20,491 nucleotides of DNA from Anaerolineae bacterium (GTDB lineage Bacteria; Chloroflexota; Anaerolineae; UBA4142): the NCBI GenBank assembly GCA_027457205.1, contig DAIDTM010000519.1:1-20491 (forward strand). Direction: 5' to 3'. Positions 1 to 7,592 of the stretch are shown here, in pieces. The position numbers were made by a program, and so were the translations under genes. The notes beneath the pieces were generated by a model. The model made no database searches, was not told the DNA's origin, and saw only the letters and a list, made by a program, of their open reading frames with translations. How positions within the stretch are numbered: the first letter of the stretch is position 1; each line of letters begins with the position of its first letter.

Positions 1-474
1 GTCTGTAATGGCGCAGTTGATATTCGATTGAACCCGACCGTCAATCAAGTCCCAGCGGAAGGTACCTTTTTTCGGCTCGACTTCCTGCCAGGAAAGCCAG
101 ATCGTATTCGCCTTGACTCCCAGCTGCTGGGCGAACGAGCACGTGTCTCCGCCAAACTCATCGGCATTGATCTGAGCGCCAAAGACCAGACCTTGGTTCA
201 GGTTGGTGATCGGTCCCGGCGGCGTGGGCTGACCCGCCGACGGCGCTGCCGTTGGCGTGGCAGTCTTGAGAGCGGAAGGCAGCGTCGGAGCGGCTTGTGT
301 CGATGCCGGCGCGCCCGGCGTTTCCGTCGGTGACGGCGTCGGAACAATTTGAGATATGAGCTGGCAGGCAGTCAGCACAATTAGGATCAGCGGCGCTGCC
401 AGTACGAGACCTAACGCGCGTTTGCGCCGATTGGTCCATCGCAACCCGGCTTGCCACTTTTCTATTCTACTCAT
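1..474 (-). CDS. Lipoprotein with glycoside-hydrolase-like domain (3' end outside window)
   Basis: The frame runs open from an ATG at 472-474 to the window edge, giving 158 residues of a longer protein. Residues 1-36 are a basic N-terminus and hydrophobic segment ending in the lipobox LTAC, with Cys37 as the lipidation site. A Pro/Thr/Ala-rich linker follows to about residue 90. After it, residues with the pattern LGVKANTIWLSW and VEPKKGTFRWDLID resemble the first strands of TIM-barrel glycoside hydrolases (families such as GH39/GH42), where W..VEP..G.F.WD is common. The start overlaps the end of the upstream MFS gene by 8 bases (467-474), so the two are probably translationally coupled. Membrane anchoring outside the cell is likely. 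The catalytic residues lie beyond the window, so the hydrolase call is family inference only; a non-catalytic barrel is possible. Confidence 0.6.
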   Translation of the reverse strand, partial: MSRIEKWQAGLRWTNRRKRALGLVLAAPLILIVLTACQLISQIVPTPSPTETPGAPASTQAAPTLPSALKTATPTAAPSAGQPTPPGPITNLNQGLVFGAQINADEFGGDTCSFAQQLGVKANTIWLSWQEVEPKKGTFRWDLIDGRVQSNINCAITD

Positions 475-1714
475 GAACGCTCCGACTCACTCGTTGCATG
501 GAAAGGAGCAGACAAACTAGGAGAAACGCTATCGCGCCTGCGCCCAGCGCGACGGGCGCGCTCCAACGCGACGCGGCAAATCCGATCATCAGCCCGCCTA
601 CCGCCGGCGTGCCGCCGCTCAACATCGTGACGAATGCCATGACGCGCCCACGGAACTCGTCTGGCAGCTGTTGCTGGACGAGCGTGAACGAGATCGCTTT
701 GATCGCGACGACGCCAGCGCCCGTGGCGATGAGGGTGATAAATGCCACGGCAAAAGAACTCGACACGGCGAATAGAGCCACGACCACTGCCAGCCCAACG
801 ATGATCGCGAACAAGTACGCGCGCTGTTTGCCCGGGCGCAACGAGGCGACCCCCAACGCGCCCAGGACGGCGCCCAAGCCAGCCGCCATGTTCAGAAAAC
901 CCAAGCCGCCCGCACCCACCTGTAGAATATCGCGCGCGAAGACCGGCAGTACGGTTTGATACGGGATGATGAACAGACTGACGATCACCACCAAACTGAT
1001 TGGATAGATCATACGCGTATCGGCGGCGAGATACTTGAAACCATTGACGAGACTGGTACGCGCCGATTCGTTGAGCTTGCTTTTCTTTTCCGCCACGCGC
1101 ATCAAGAGCAAAACGGCGACCACCGCCAGAAAACTAAATCAATTGAGCGCGAAGCAAAACGCCTCACCGAACAAAGCCACCAGGATGCCGGCAATCGCGG
1201 GACCCACCATACGCGTGGCGTTCAACCCGGACGCGCTCAAACTAATGGCGCTGTCCAGATCATCCGTCGGAACCACATCGGCGATGATCGCCTGCCGCGC
1301 CGGCTGGTCGATTGCCGCGAACGCGCCCAGGAACAAATCCGCGATCACGATGTGCCAAACTTGGACATAGCCCGTCCACGTCAACACCGCCAGAACGAGC
1401 GGCGGAAAAAGTTGACCCACATTCGAGATGAGTAGGAGTTTCCGCCGCGACATCCGGTCTGCCAAGACCCCGCCCAAGAGCGATACGGGCACCAGCGGCG
1501 CCATACTGATAAAGGTGACGACGCCCAGGATGAAGGCGGAATTGGTCAGACGATAGACCAACCACGCTTCCGCAACTTTTTGCATCCAAGTGCCGGTCTG
1601 AGACAAGACCAAGCCGAACCAATACAAAGAGTAATTGCGCGACTGGAACGCGCGCAGCGCGAGAGGCAGACGCGCCGTCGTTGCGGGAGCTTGCAGCATC
1701 GTCTTGGTATTCAC
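467..1714 (-). pseudogene. MFS exporter (EntS-like) with one in-frame TGA
   Basis: Two adjacent open stretches, 1139-1714 and 467-1138, lie in the same frame and together make a normal-length major facilitator of about 415 residues, separated only by a TGA at 1139-1141. The N-terminal half has the typical opening AFQSRNYSLYWFG and the cytoplasmic loop GGVLADRMSRRK (motif A). The C-terminal half supplies the remaining helices, with GRVMAF near the end. The stop falls after LN and before FSFLAVV, in the loop between helices 5 and 6 where relatives have a small residue; a GGA to TGA change would explain it. The start is GTG at 1712-1714, overlapping the glycosyltransferase stop as GTGA. The related family (enterobactin exporter EntS, MFS_3) pumps small molecules outward; the substrate here is unknown. 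It could be a true nonsense mutation, a strain variant or an assembly error. Confidence 0.8.
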
Positions 1715-2835
1715 CCCGGCTGTCCAGAGCTGGCAGCGTACTGGCGCTCCGTCGTTTTATACTCAAACCAGACATCCGGATCGGGGTGCCAGTCGCGGCG
1801 CAGCATTTCACGCGCCAACCACCACCGGTCTCCAACTCGATGGCTCAGAATTTGCCGCCGCTTGTCGCGGAATAGATGAAACTTACCGAGCGCGGCGACG
1901 AACGCCAGAAAAGTTTGCGGGACTGCCGCGAGCAACGCCAACCACTTGAACCACGGCGAGAACACGTGCTGCTGCGCTTTCTGGAAATTCCCGATGACCA
2001 GAAATGGCAGCAAGGCAACGTATTCGTGCCAGTAACTCAACTTGTAAAAGGTCAGGAACGTATTCCGCGTCGACAAGATCGCTTTGCTCAGCGACCGCCG
2101 GTCGAACTTGACCTGCCAGGCGGAGTTATGGTACACCACCGCCTTGGGCACAAAGAGGACCTGATAGCCCAAGGCGTTGATCCGCAACGCGCAATCCAGG
2201 TCTTCGGCGTAGCAGTAGAAATCGGTATCCATAATATATCCCAGCTCATCCACGATGGTCCGATCGAACATCAGCGCGGCGCCATTGCCGCCCAGCGTGG
2301 GGATGGGCTGCATGTTCGGCGTTACCGGGACAACGCGATAATCATGAATGCCGAAACTGGTCACGTCGCATACGTATGCCTGCTCGACGAGTTTGTCTCG
2401 CTCCTGTGCAGCAAATTCGTGCCACCAGGGAAAGATGGCGTTGCTGTGCGCCATCTTCGCGCGTGGATTGTCCTCCATCGCCCGCAACATCTCTGCCAAC
2501 CAGCGGCGATGAAACACCGTGTCCACGTTCACCGCGCACGCGTAGCGAGACCGGCTTTCCGCGACGACGCGATTCACCGCGCCGGTAAAACCGATGTTGG
2601 GCGGATCGACGCGCACGACCCGCACTTGCGGATAGTGCTCGCGGACGTAATCGCCGGAACCATCGGTCGAGGCGTTGTCGAGAACAAAGACTTCGTAGCG
2701 CCCCGGAAAATCTTGGTCGAGTAAAGATTTCAGGCAATCGTCCAAAAAACGACGCCCGTTGTAACACAAAACGCCAACGCTTGCGTCCAGTTCACTCGGC
2801 ATTGCGCCTCCCGCAGCCACCGTTTCTGGCATCAT
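1711..2835 (-). CDS. Family 2 glycosyltransferase, membrane-associated
   Basis: The protein is 374 residues. A GT-A domain covers about residues 17-235: SVGVLCYNGRRFLDDCL at the start, VLDNASTDGS for nucleotide-sugar binding, NIGFTGAVNR, a DxD-equivalent at NVD (103-105), and the acceptor-side EDLDCALR (211-217) followed by GYQVLFVPKAVVYH. This pattern is that of rhamnosyltransferase-like GT2 enzymes of cell-surface polysaccharide synthesis. The C-terminal part has two hydrophobic stretches (about 272-284 and 298-319) that could anchor it in the membrane. The start ATG at 2833-2835 overlaps the cysC stop as ATGA, so it belongs to the same operon; ATG codons at residues 2 and 12 are alternatives. 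Sugar donor and acceptor cannot be told from sequence. Its position between PAPS synthesis and an exporter suggests a sulfated glycan or glycolipid, which is inference. Confidence 0.88.
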   Translation of the reverse strand: MMPETVAAGGAMPSELDASVGVLCYNGRRFLDDCLKSLLDQDFPGRYEVFVLDNASTDGSGDYVREHYPQVRVVRVDPPNIGFTGAVNRVVAESRSRYACAVNVDTVFHRRWLAEMLRAMEDNPRAKMAHSNAIFPWWHEFAAQERDKLVEQAYVCDVTSFGIHDYRVVPVTPNMQPIPTLGGNGAALMFDRTIVDELGYIMDTDFYCYAEDLDCALRINALGYQVLFVPKAVVYHNSAWQVKFDRRSLSKAILSTRNTFLTFYKLSYWHEYVALLPFLVIGNFQKAQQHVFSPWFKWLALLAAVPQTFLAFVAALGKFHLFRDKRRQILSHRVGDRWWLAREMLRRDWHPDPDVWFEYKTTERQYAASSGQPG

Positions 2836-3389
2836 GATTTTGCCTGATGTCCGTTGGAGCGCGCGAGGTATCCCATCGCTTCTAACTTGGCGACGATCTT
2901 TGCTACGCTCTGCTCCGGCGTTTCCTTATCGCTCTCGATCACGACTTCGGGATTCAGCGGCTCTTCGTACGGATCGTCGATGCCGGTAAAATTCTTGATT
3001 TCGCCCGCCAGCGCTTTTTTGTACAGCCCCTTCACATCGCGTTCCGCCAGCACCGCGATCGGGCACTTGGCATACACCTCGACGAATCGTCCGATGCGCG
3101 CGCGGTTCTCGTCGCGCACCGCGCGGTACGGCGAGATCGCCGCTGTTATCGCGACCACGTCGTTGCGCGTCAAGAGTTCGCACACGAATCCGATGCGGCG
3201 GATGTTGGTATCGCGGTCTTCCTTGCTGAATCCCAGCCCTTTCGACAAATTCTCGCGCACCACATCGCCATCGAGCATTTCGACCTTGTATCCCCGCGCG
3301 CGCAATTCTTTTTCGACGAGGCGCGACGCGGTCGTCTTGCCTGAACCGGAAAGCCCGGTGAACCAGAGAGTAAAACCTTGCGGCTCCAA
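2832..3389 (-). CDS. cysC: Adenylylsulfate (APS) kinase
   Basis: This 185-residue protein has the full length and motifs of APS kinase, which phosphorylates adenosine 5'-phosphosulfate to PAPS with ATP. Visible are the Walker A loop GLSGSGKTT (residues 12-20), LDGDVVRENL (39-48) with the DGD motif, the APS-binding IRRIGFV region, ISPYRAVRD (85-93), and the lid segment KGLYKKALAGEIKNFTGIDDPYEEP (120-144). It starts at TTG (3387-3389) because a strong Shine-Dalgarno AAGGAG lies 5 bases upstream. It sits 42 bases after the sat fusion gene and overlaps the glycosyltransferase by ATGA. Sat plus CysC gives the two steps from sulfate to PAPS. No PAPS or APS reductase is seen in the window, so the PAPS may feed a sulfotransferase rather than cysteine synthesis. 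Confidence 0.95.
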   Translation of the reverse strand: MEPQGFTLWFTGLSGSGKTTASRLVEKELRARGYKVEMLDGDVVRENLSKGLGFSKEDRDTNIRRIGFVCELLTRNDVVAITAAISPYRAVRDENRARIGRFVEVYAKCPIAVLAERDVKGLYKKALAGEIKNFTGIDDPYEEPLNPEVVIESDKETPEQSVAKIVAKLEAMGYLARSNGHQAKS

Positions 3390-3431
3390 TGCGGCTCCTT
3401 CGCTTGCAATTTGTGTTTGATATTACGCTTG

Positions 3432-6080
3432 TCAGTGGCTGTGACCGTTCACGTTAATTACCTGTCCGATCATGTCGCCGGGGATTGCCAAGCCCATTTC
3501 ACTCAGCACCGTCGGTCCCAAGTCCGTCAGGCGCAAGCCAGTCAGTTCGCGCCCGCCCAGGTTGCGCTTTGGATCGTAGTAGACAAAGATGCCGTGCTGC
3601 GCGTGGTTCGCGTCGTCCGGTCCCGTGTCGTTCTCGAACGTGTGCAGCGTGTTCAAGCCAATCGAGCCGACCGCGCGCCAGTACAAATCGCCAAAGATGA
3701 CGATCAGATCGGGCGGCACGTTCTTCGCGTCGTTGTAGATGCGCTGCGGCTTGTACACGCGCGTGGGAATCGGACGCCCCTTGTCGTCGGGAATCTTCAT
3801 CAGCTTTTCGGTCAACTCGTCGCGCACCGTCTCGAAATCGCTCGGCTCGATGACGCCGTTCGGCTCGCGTCCTTTCACGTTTAGGAAGACGCGCCCGTAA
3901 TAGCCGCCGCTGCCCCACGCCCGCGTGCGCGCCCAATTCACTTTGACTTTTTCAAGCGGCACGACGCCTTGCGGCTTTTCCTCCAGCACCAGATACCCTT
4001 CGTTGATGAGCCACTCGTTCAGCGTGATGCCGCCGTCCATTCGCTTGGCGCCGTGATCGCTCATCATGATGACGCTGGTATCGTCGTCGATCAATTCCAG
4101 CACGCTGCCGATTTGCTTATCGAGCCAGACGTAATAATCGTGGATCGAATTGACGAGCGAGTTACCCGGCTCGTGCTTGGCGTGGTTCACGTCGTGGTAT
4201 TTCCAAAAGCCGTGATGCAATCGATCCACGCCGATTTCGACCGCCATCATAAAATCCCACGGCTTGACTTTCATAAAGTGGCGAATGACCTTGAATCGTT
4301 CTTCGGTCATCTCATAGATCTTGCCGAGGAGCCACTGCTTGTCGTCGGTGCGAAAGTTCGGCACATCGACCATGTAGTTCGGCGCGACTTGGGCGATCTC
4401 CTCGCGCACGTTTTCGGGATACGTGTATTTCGATTGCGTGCTCGGCGTGAGGAAGCAGCCGACGCGAATGCCGACGACCGGCTTGGGCGGGTACGACGGC
4501 GGTACGCCGACCAGAATGGACTGCTTGCCAGCTTGTCCCAGATAGTCCCACACTTGCAGTTCCTCGACCGAGCGACCGTTCGCAATCGTCATATTCTCGT
4601 ACGAGTGATCGGCGCGGTTGCGAAAGCCGTAGATGCCCAGCTGCCCTGGGTCTTTCGACGTCATCGAGCACGCCCACGCCGGAACGGTGATCGGCGGAAT
4701 CACGCTTTCCAATTTGCCCCACGCGCCCTCGGTGCGGAGGCGTTTCATATTCGGCATTTCTGCGCCGAACTGGTCGAAGATCAGCGACGGCTCGCCGGAA
4801 TCCAGCCCCAAGACCAGAATTCGTTTTTTCGATGGCGGCGTGCCGCGGTGTAAGATTGGTTGTGGCGCGGATGTTTTCTGCATTTCGTTTTCTGCCCTCT
4901 TCTGACTCATTCCGTCGATCAACACTTTGGCGACTTCGGGACGCGTGAATTCCGGCGGCAGCATCTCGCCGCGCTGCAGCATCTCGCGCACCTGCGTCCC
5001 GCTCAAGATCAAATGGTCTTCTTCGCCGTGCTGGCAGGTCTTGGACGAGACGATCTGACCGCACTTTTTGCAGTAAAACGTGTGCTCGAAGAACAGCGGC
5101 GTGATGCCGATTTCTTCCGGCTTGAACTCGTCGAAGATTTTTTGCGCGTCGTACGTGCCGTAGTATTTGCCAACGCCGGCGTGGTCGCGTCCGATGATGA
5201 TGTGCGTGCAGCCGTAATTCTTGCGACAAATCGAATGGAAGATCGCTTCGCGCGGTCCGGCGTACCGCATCGCCGCCGGAAACACGCCCAGAATCACGCG
5301 GTCGGGCGGATAGTAATCGCGGAGCAATTCTTGGTACGCTTGCATTCGCACATCGGCGGGAATGTCGTCCGCTTTCGTCTCGCCGACCAGCGGATGGAGC
5401 AACAGCCCATCGCAAATCTCGAGCGCGGTCTTTTGAATGTATTCATGCGCGCGGTGAAGGGGGTTGCGCGGCTGGAACGCGACGATGCGCTTCCAGCCGC
5501 GCGAGGAAAACATTTTGCGAGTTTCGAGCGGGGTATGGCGGAACTCGGGAAACTCGCGGTGGCTCGGAAGATCGACCACCCAAACGTCGCCAGCGAGGTA
5601 GACGTCGCCTTGCTGGTACAGCCGCGCGACGCCGGGGTGCTTGTCTTCCGTCGTGCGATACACGTTCTGCGCCTCGCGCGCCTTGTCGTACTCGAATTTT
5701 TCTGCCAGCGTCATCACGGCGAGCAGATGTCCGTCGGGTTCGGTCAGCGCGAGTTCTTCGCCGACGCGCAGCGCATCGGCGACCGCGCGCGTGACCGGGA
5801 GCGTGATCGGAATGCTCCACGGCAAACCGTTGGCAAGCCGCATCGATTCGACGACGGAATCGTAATCGCGTTTGCCCATAAAGCCGGTGAGCGGGGAAAA
5901 CGTGCCCACGGCAAGCAATTCAAGATCGGAGATGTTCACAGCGTTCAGTGTGATGTTGGGCGCGCCTGCCGCGCGCTCGATCGCGGCAGCGCGTTCCGCG
6001 CCATATAGCTGTCGATCAACCAACGTACCGCCGTGCGGGGCAATCTCGCCGACGTATGTCGTCTCACTTGGACCTAGCAT
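3432..6080 (-). CDS. sat: Fusion of sulfate adenylyltransferase and alkaline-phosphatase-superfamily domain
   Basis: One uninterrupted frame encodes 882 residues. Residues 1-391 are ATP sulfurylase: QPRNPLHRAH (203-212) for ATP/sulfate binding, GRDHAG (297-302), and a Cys cluster CKKC (337-340) with Cys349, followed by the family's usual ending PPEFTRPEVAKVLI. A linker of about 26 residues leads into an alkaline-phosphatase-superfamily domain of the type I phosphodiesterase/nucleotide pyrophosphatase kind (418-882): LVLGLDSGEP with metal ligand Asp427, PPITVPAW (462-469) with the likely nucleophile Thr465, DRLHHGFW (619-626), SDHGAKR (674-680) and NHAQHG (825-830). All expected metal-site motifs are present. 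The ATG at 6078-6080 has AAGGTGGT 7 bases upstream. Met392 and Met400 could serve as internal starts for a separate second protein. The second domain might hydrolyse PPi, APS or another phosphoester or sulfoester; its substrate is unknown. It leads the operon with cysC. Confidence 0.9.
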   Translation of the reverse strand: MLGPSETTYVGEIAPHGGTLVDRQLYGAERAAAIERAAGAPNITLNAVNISDLELLAVGTFSPLTGFMGKRDYDSVVESMRLANGLPWSIPITLPVTRAVADALRVGEELALTEPDGHLLAVMTLAEKFEYDKAREAQNVYRTTEDKHPGVARLYQQGDVYLAGDVWVVDLPSHREFPEFRHTPLETRKMFSSRGWKRIVAFQPRNPLHRAHEYIQKTALEICDGLLLHPLVGETKADDIPADVRMQAYQELLRDYYPPDRVILGVFPAAMRYAGPREAIFHSICRKNYGCTHIIIGRDHAGVGKYYGTYDAQKIFDEFKPEEIGITPLFFEHTFYCKKCGQIVSSKTCQHGEEDHLILSGTQVREMLQRGEMLPPEFTRPEVAKVLIDGMSQKRAENEMQKTSAPQPILHRGTPPSKKRILVLGLDSGEPSLIFDQFGAEMPNMKRLRTEGAWGKLESVIPPITVPAWACSMTSKDPGQLGIYGFRNRADHSYENMTIANGRSVEELQVWDYLGQAGKQSILVGVPPSYPPKPVVGIRVGCFLTPSTQSKYTYPENVREEIAQVAPNYMVDVPNFRTDDKQWLLGKIYEMTEERFKVIRHFMKVKPWDFMMAVEIGVDRLHHGFWKYHDVNHAKHEPGNSLVNSIHDYYVWLDKQIGSVLELIDDDTSVIMMSDHGAKRMDGGITLNEWLINEGYLVLEEKPQGVVPLEKVKVNWARTRAWGSGGYYGRVFLNVKGREPNGVIEPSDFETVRDELTEKLMKIPDDKGRPIPTRVYKPQRIYNDAKNVPPDLIVIFGDLYWRAVGSIGLNTLHTFENDTGPDDANHAQHGIFVYYDPKRNLGGRELTGLRLTDLGPTVLSEMGLAIPGDMIGQVINVNGHSH

Positions 6081-6183
6081 GATCTGACCACCTTATGGGG
6101 TATGATTTTGTAGCGCGACGCTCAATCGATCTGCCGAACAGATCCGTTTGACGGCTCACAAGACTAAAAACGTCAAGCCAAGG

Positions 6184-6220
6184 AAAAATAAAAAACCAGC
6201 CGCGATATAACAACGGCCGG
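6184..6220 (-). terminator. Intrinsic terminator in the sat leader
   Basis: Read on the minus strand, CCGGCCG and CGGCTGG form a 7-bp stem (one G.U pair) around an 11-nt loop, followed directly by TTTTTTATTTTT. This is a classic Rho-independent terminator. It lies 104 nt upstream of the sat start codon and points toward it. It could be the expression platform of an attenuator, or the end of a separate noncoding RNA. Confidence 0.82.
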
Positions 6221-6460
6221 TTACGCAAGTTGCTCCCTCTAGTCTCAGCGTCCAGCGTTGGAAAATACCCAACCGACTAGAGATCATCGCATCCGTCATC
6301 AGATAGCCCCTGGCGAGCACGGGGTGACTCATCGTCACCGCAGTTTTTCCCTAGGGGCTGACACACCGTCATCAGTGTGCCGAAAAATATTTGTTGCTCT
6401 GGCAACCAGAATGGAAAAGAGCAGGAATCAGGCCTTTTTCAGCGTGAAATGGGGCTTGGG

Positions 6461-6526
6461 AATTAAGTTTTCCTTAACGTCGATTTAACGTCGTCTTAAA
6501 CACAAATTTGTAGGATGCCGTATAAT
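6461..6526 (+). promoter_or_regulatory. Four TTAA-centred direct repeats at 11-nt spacing plus TATAAT
   Basis: TTAA begins at 6463, 6474, 6485 and 6496, exactly one helical turn apart, with units such as CTTAACGT and TTTAACGT. A perfect TATAAT follows at 6521-6526, so the last repeat occupies the -35 zone. This is the architecture of promoters activated by OmpR/PhoB-family response regulators; the units resemble the cyanobacterial Pho box (PyTTAAPyPyT/A, three-base spacers). Transcription would go to the right from about 6533, antisense to the sat leader. No plus-strand protein gene follows, so the product may be an RNA. Alternatively the repeats act as an operator for the minus-strand transcript. 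Confidence 0.6.
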
Positions 6527-6847
6527 AACGACGAGGTCAAGAGGGACATACCCGCTCGCGCGCAACTGCGCGCCAGGTTGTCGGTAGCCGCCCGTCATCT
6601 CTTCCGCGCAAACGTTTCCAGCGACTGCAGCGGATGGGAAATGACGCCTTTTGACCTTTTGCTTTTCCACTCACACCGAACGAGCAGAGACCAAACTAAT
6701 TTCCTCGACTAGTACACAGAGAAGAGAGCCGGTCTCTCGCCAAAAATACGCCAGGCGTGAGAAAATAATAAAAATTTCATCAGAGAATGTTTTGGCAATC
6801 CTCACCGATTAAAATATGTTGACGCGTTGTTCGCTAACTGTTGCTTC

Positions 6848-6876
6848 CTTATATCACACAGCCACGCGCGTGTCAA
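6848..6876 (-). promoter_or_regulatory. Near-consensus sigma-70 promoter upstream of sat
   Basis: On the minus strand the -35 is a perfect TTGACA (6871-6876), the spacer is 17 bp, and the -10 is TATAAG (6848-6853) preceded by TG with one base between, an extended -10. Predicted transcription start is about 6841. It lies downstream of the ubiX terminator and points toward the sat operon, 760 nt away. Confidence 0.8.
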
Positions 6877-6926
6877 CGGGGCATCGTGACTTGATTCACC
6901 AGTGCTCGCGACGGAATCCTAAAATG

Positions 6927-6961
6927 AGATCGCTGGTTGCTTGATGGGCAGCCAGCGATCT
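6927..6961. terminator. Hairpin after ubiX, possibly bidirectional terminator
   Basis: A 14-bp stem (10 perfect outer pairs AGATCGCTGG/CCAGCGATCT, inner part with one G.U pair) closes a 7-nt loop. The minus strand continues CATTTTAGG and the plus strand TTCGATTCT, so the T tracts are weak in both directions. It is 50 bp past the ubiX stop and would separate the UbiX cluster from the sat promoter. It could also end the proposed plus-strand transcript from about 6533. Confidence 0.6.
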
Positions 6962-7010
6962 TTCGATTCTAAAATCCATTCGAACATCAAGCCGACGCTT
7001 ACCGCGCGCG

Positions 7011-7592
7011 TCAATCGCGCGGCGCGCGTTGCGGACCCGTCCAGCGCGTGAACAGCTCATCGTCTTCAATCCCCAACAGGTCGAGCACACGTCCGACCGT
7101 TTGATTCACAATATCGTCAATCGTCGCGGGCTTGTGATAGAACGCCGGCATCGGCGGCGCTAGGATCGCGCCCATCTCGACAACTTGAGCCATCTGCCGC
7201 AAATGCCCCAGATGCAGCGGCGTCTCGCGCGCGACCAGCACCAAACGCCGCCGCTCTTTCAGCGTCACATCGGCGGCGCGCACGAGCAGATTGTCGTCGT
7301 ACGAATTCGCGATCGCGGACAGCGTTTTCATCGAACACGGGATGACCACCATCCCGTCTGTCTTGAACGATCCGCTCGCCAGCGACGCGGCAATGTCGTT
7401 GATGCGATACACCTTGCTCGCCAATCCTTCGACCTGCTCGACCGTATATTCCGTCTCCAGCACAATCGTCTGCTTGGCGGGATTCGACAGGACGAGATGC
7501 GTTTCGATGTCCGCGCGTTTCCCTAGCACCTGCAACAATCGGATGCCATAGATCGCGCCGGTCGAGCCAGAGATGCCTCCGACGATTCTCAT
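7011..7592 (-). CDS. ubiX: Flavin prenyltransferase UbiX
   Basis: The 193-residue product matches the UbiX/Pad1 family, which joins a dimethylallyl group to reduced FMN to make prenyl-FMN, the cofactor of UbiD decarboxylases. Seen are GISGSTGAIYG (6-16) for phosphate/FMN binding, the IPCSMKTLSAIA stretch, LVLVARETPL with the conserved Arg, and MPAFYHKP near the C-terminus. I start at the ATG at 7590-7592 because it begins the conserved fold and overlaps the riboflavin kinase stop as ATGA; the frame is open further upstream, but that part overlaps the kinase gene and shows no family likeness. It is the last gene of the cluster, directly after the FMN-forming kinase and in the same cluster as two UbiD genes, so all parts of a prenyl-FMN system are together. 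Confidence 0.95.
   Translation of the reverse strand: MRIVGGISGSTGAIYGIRLLQVLGKRADIETHLVLSNPAKQTIVLETEYTVEQVEGLASKVYRINDIAASLASGSFKTDGMVVIPCSMKTLSAIANSYDDNLLVRAADVTLKERRRLVLVARETPLHLGHLRQMAQVVEMGAILAPPMPAFYHKPATIDDIVNQTVGRVLDLLGIEDDELFTRWTGPQRAPRD

Larger units (their letters stand above)
6184..6841 (-). ncRNA. Candidate structured leader or noncoding RNA of about 650 nt
   Basis: No convincing reading frame is present on either strand here. Minus-strand transcription should start near 6841 from the promoter at 6848-6876 and meet the terminator at 6184-6220. The last third is full of perfect inverted repeats: 6361-6366 with 6375-6380; 6305-6311 with 6353-6359, enclosing 6323-6328 with 6334-6339; and 6237-6244 with 6275-6282. 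A further hairpin lies at 6558-6573. The octamer GATGACGG occurs three times on the minus strand (6366-6373, 6293-6300, 6592-6599). I compared it by eye with SAM-I, cobalamin, TPP, FMN, fluoride, T-box, RNase P and tmRNA consensus elements and found no match. A cis-acting sulfur-responsive leader and a free-standing RNA both fit. Confidence 0.5.

Noticed and set aside
1876..2724. Open stretch of 282 codons on the plus strand opposite the glycosyltransferase
   Set aside because: No motif and biased composition; the opposite strand encodes a clear GT2 enzyme.
4860..6008. Open stretch of 382 codons on the plus strand opposite sat
   Set aside because: No recognizable motif; fully antisense to a well-conserved ATP sulfurylase.
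6156..6338. Possible 60-residue protein on the minus strand before sat
   Set aside because: It runs through the hairpins and the terminator stem; composition follows the RNA structures and not a protein.
6184..6420. SAM-I, cobalamin, TPP, FMN or fluoride riboswitch upstream of sat
   Set aside because: A SAM-I switch would be expected for a sulfur gene, but the conserved core sequences of these classes are not present; the CTGATGACGG similarity to the fluoride switch lacks its GGNGATGG partner.
6515..6712. Possible 65-residue protein on the plus strand
   Set aside because: Its ATG lies upstream of the predicted transcription start (about 6533), there is no ribosome-binding site, and the residues show no domain or membrane pattern.
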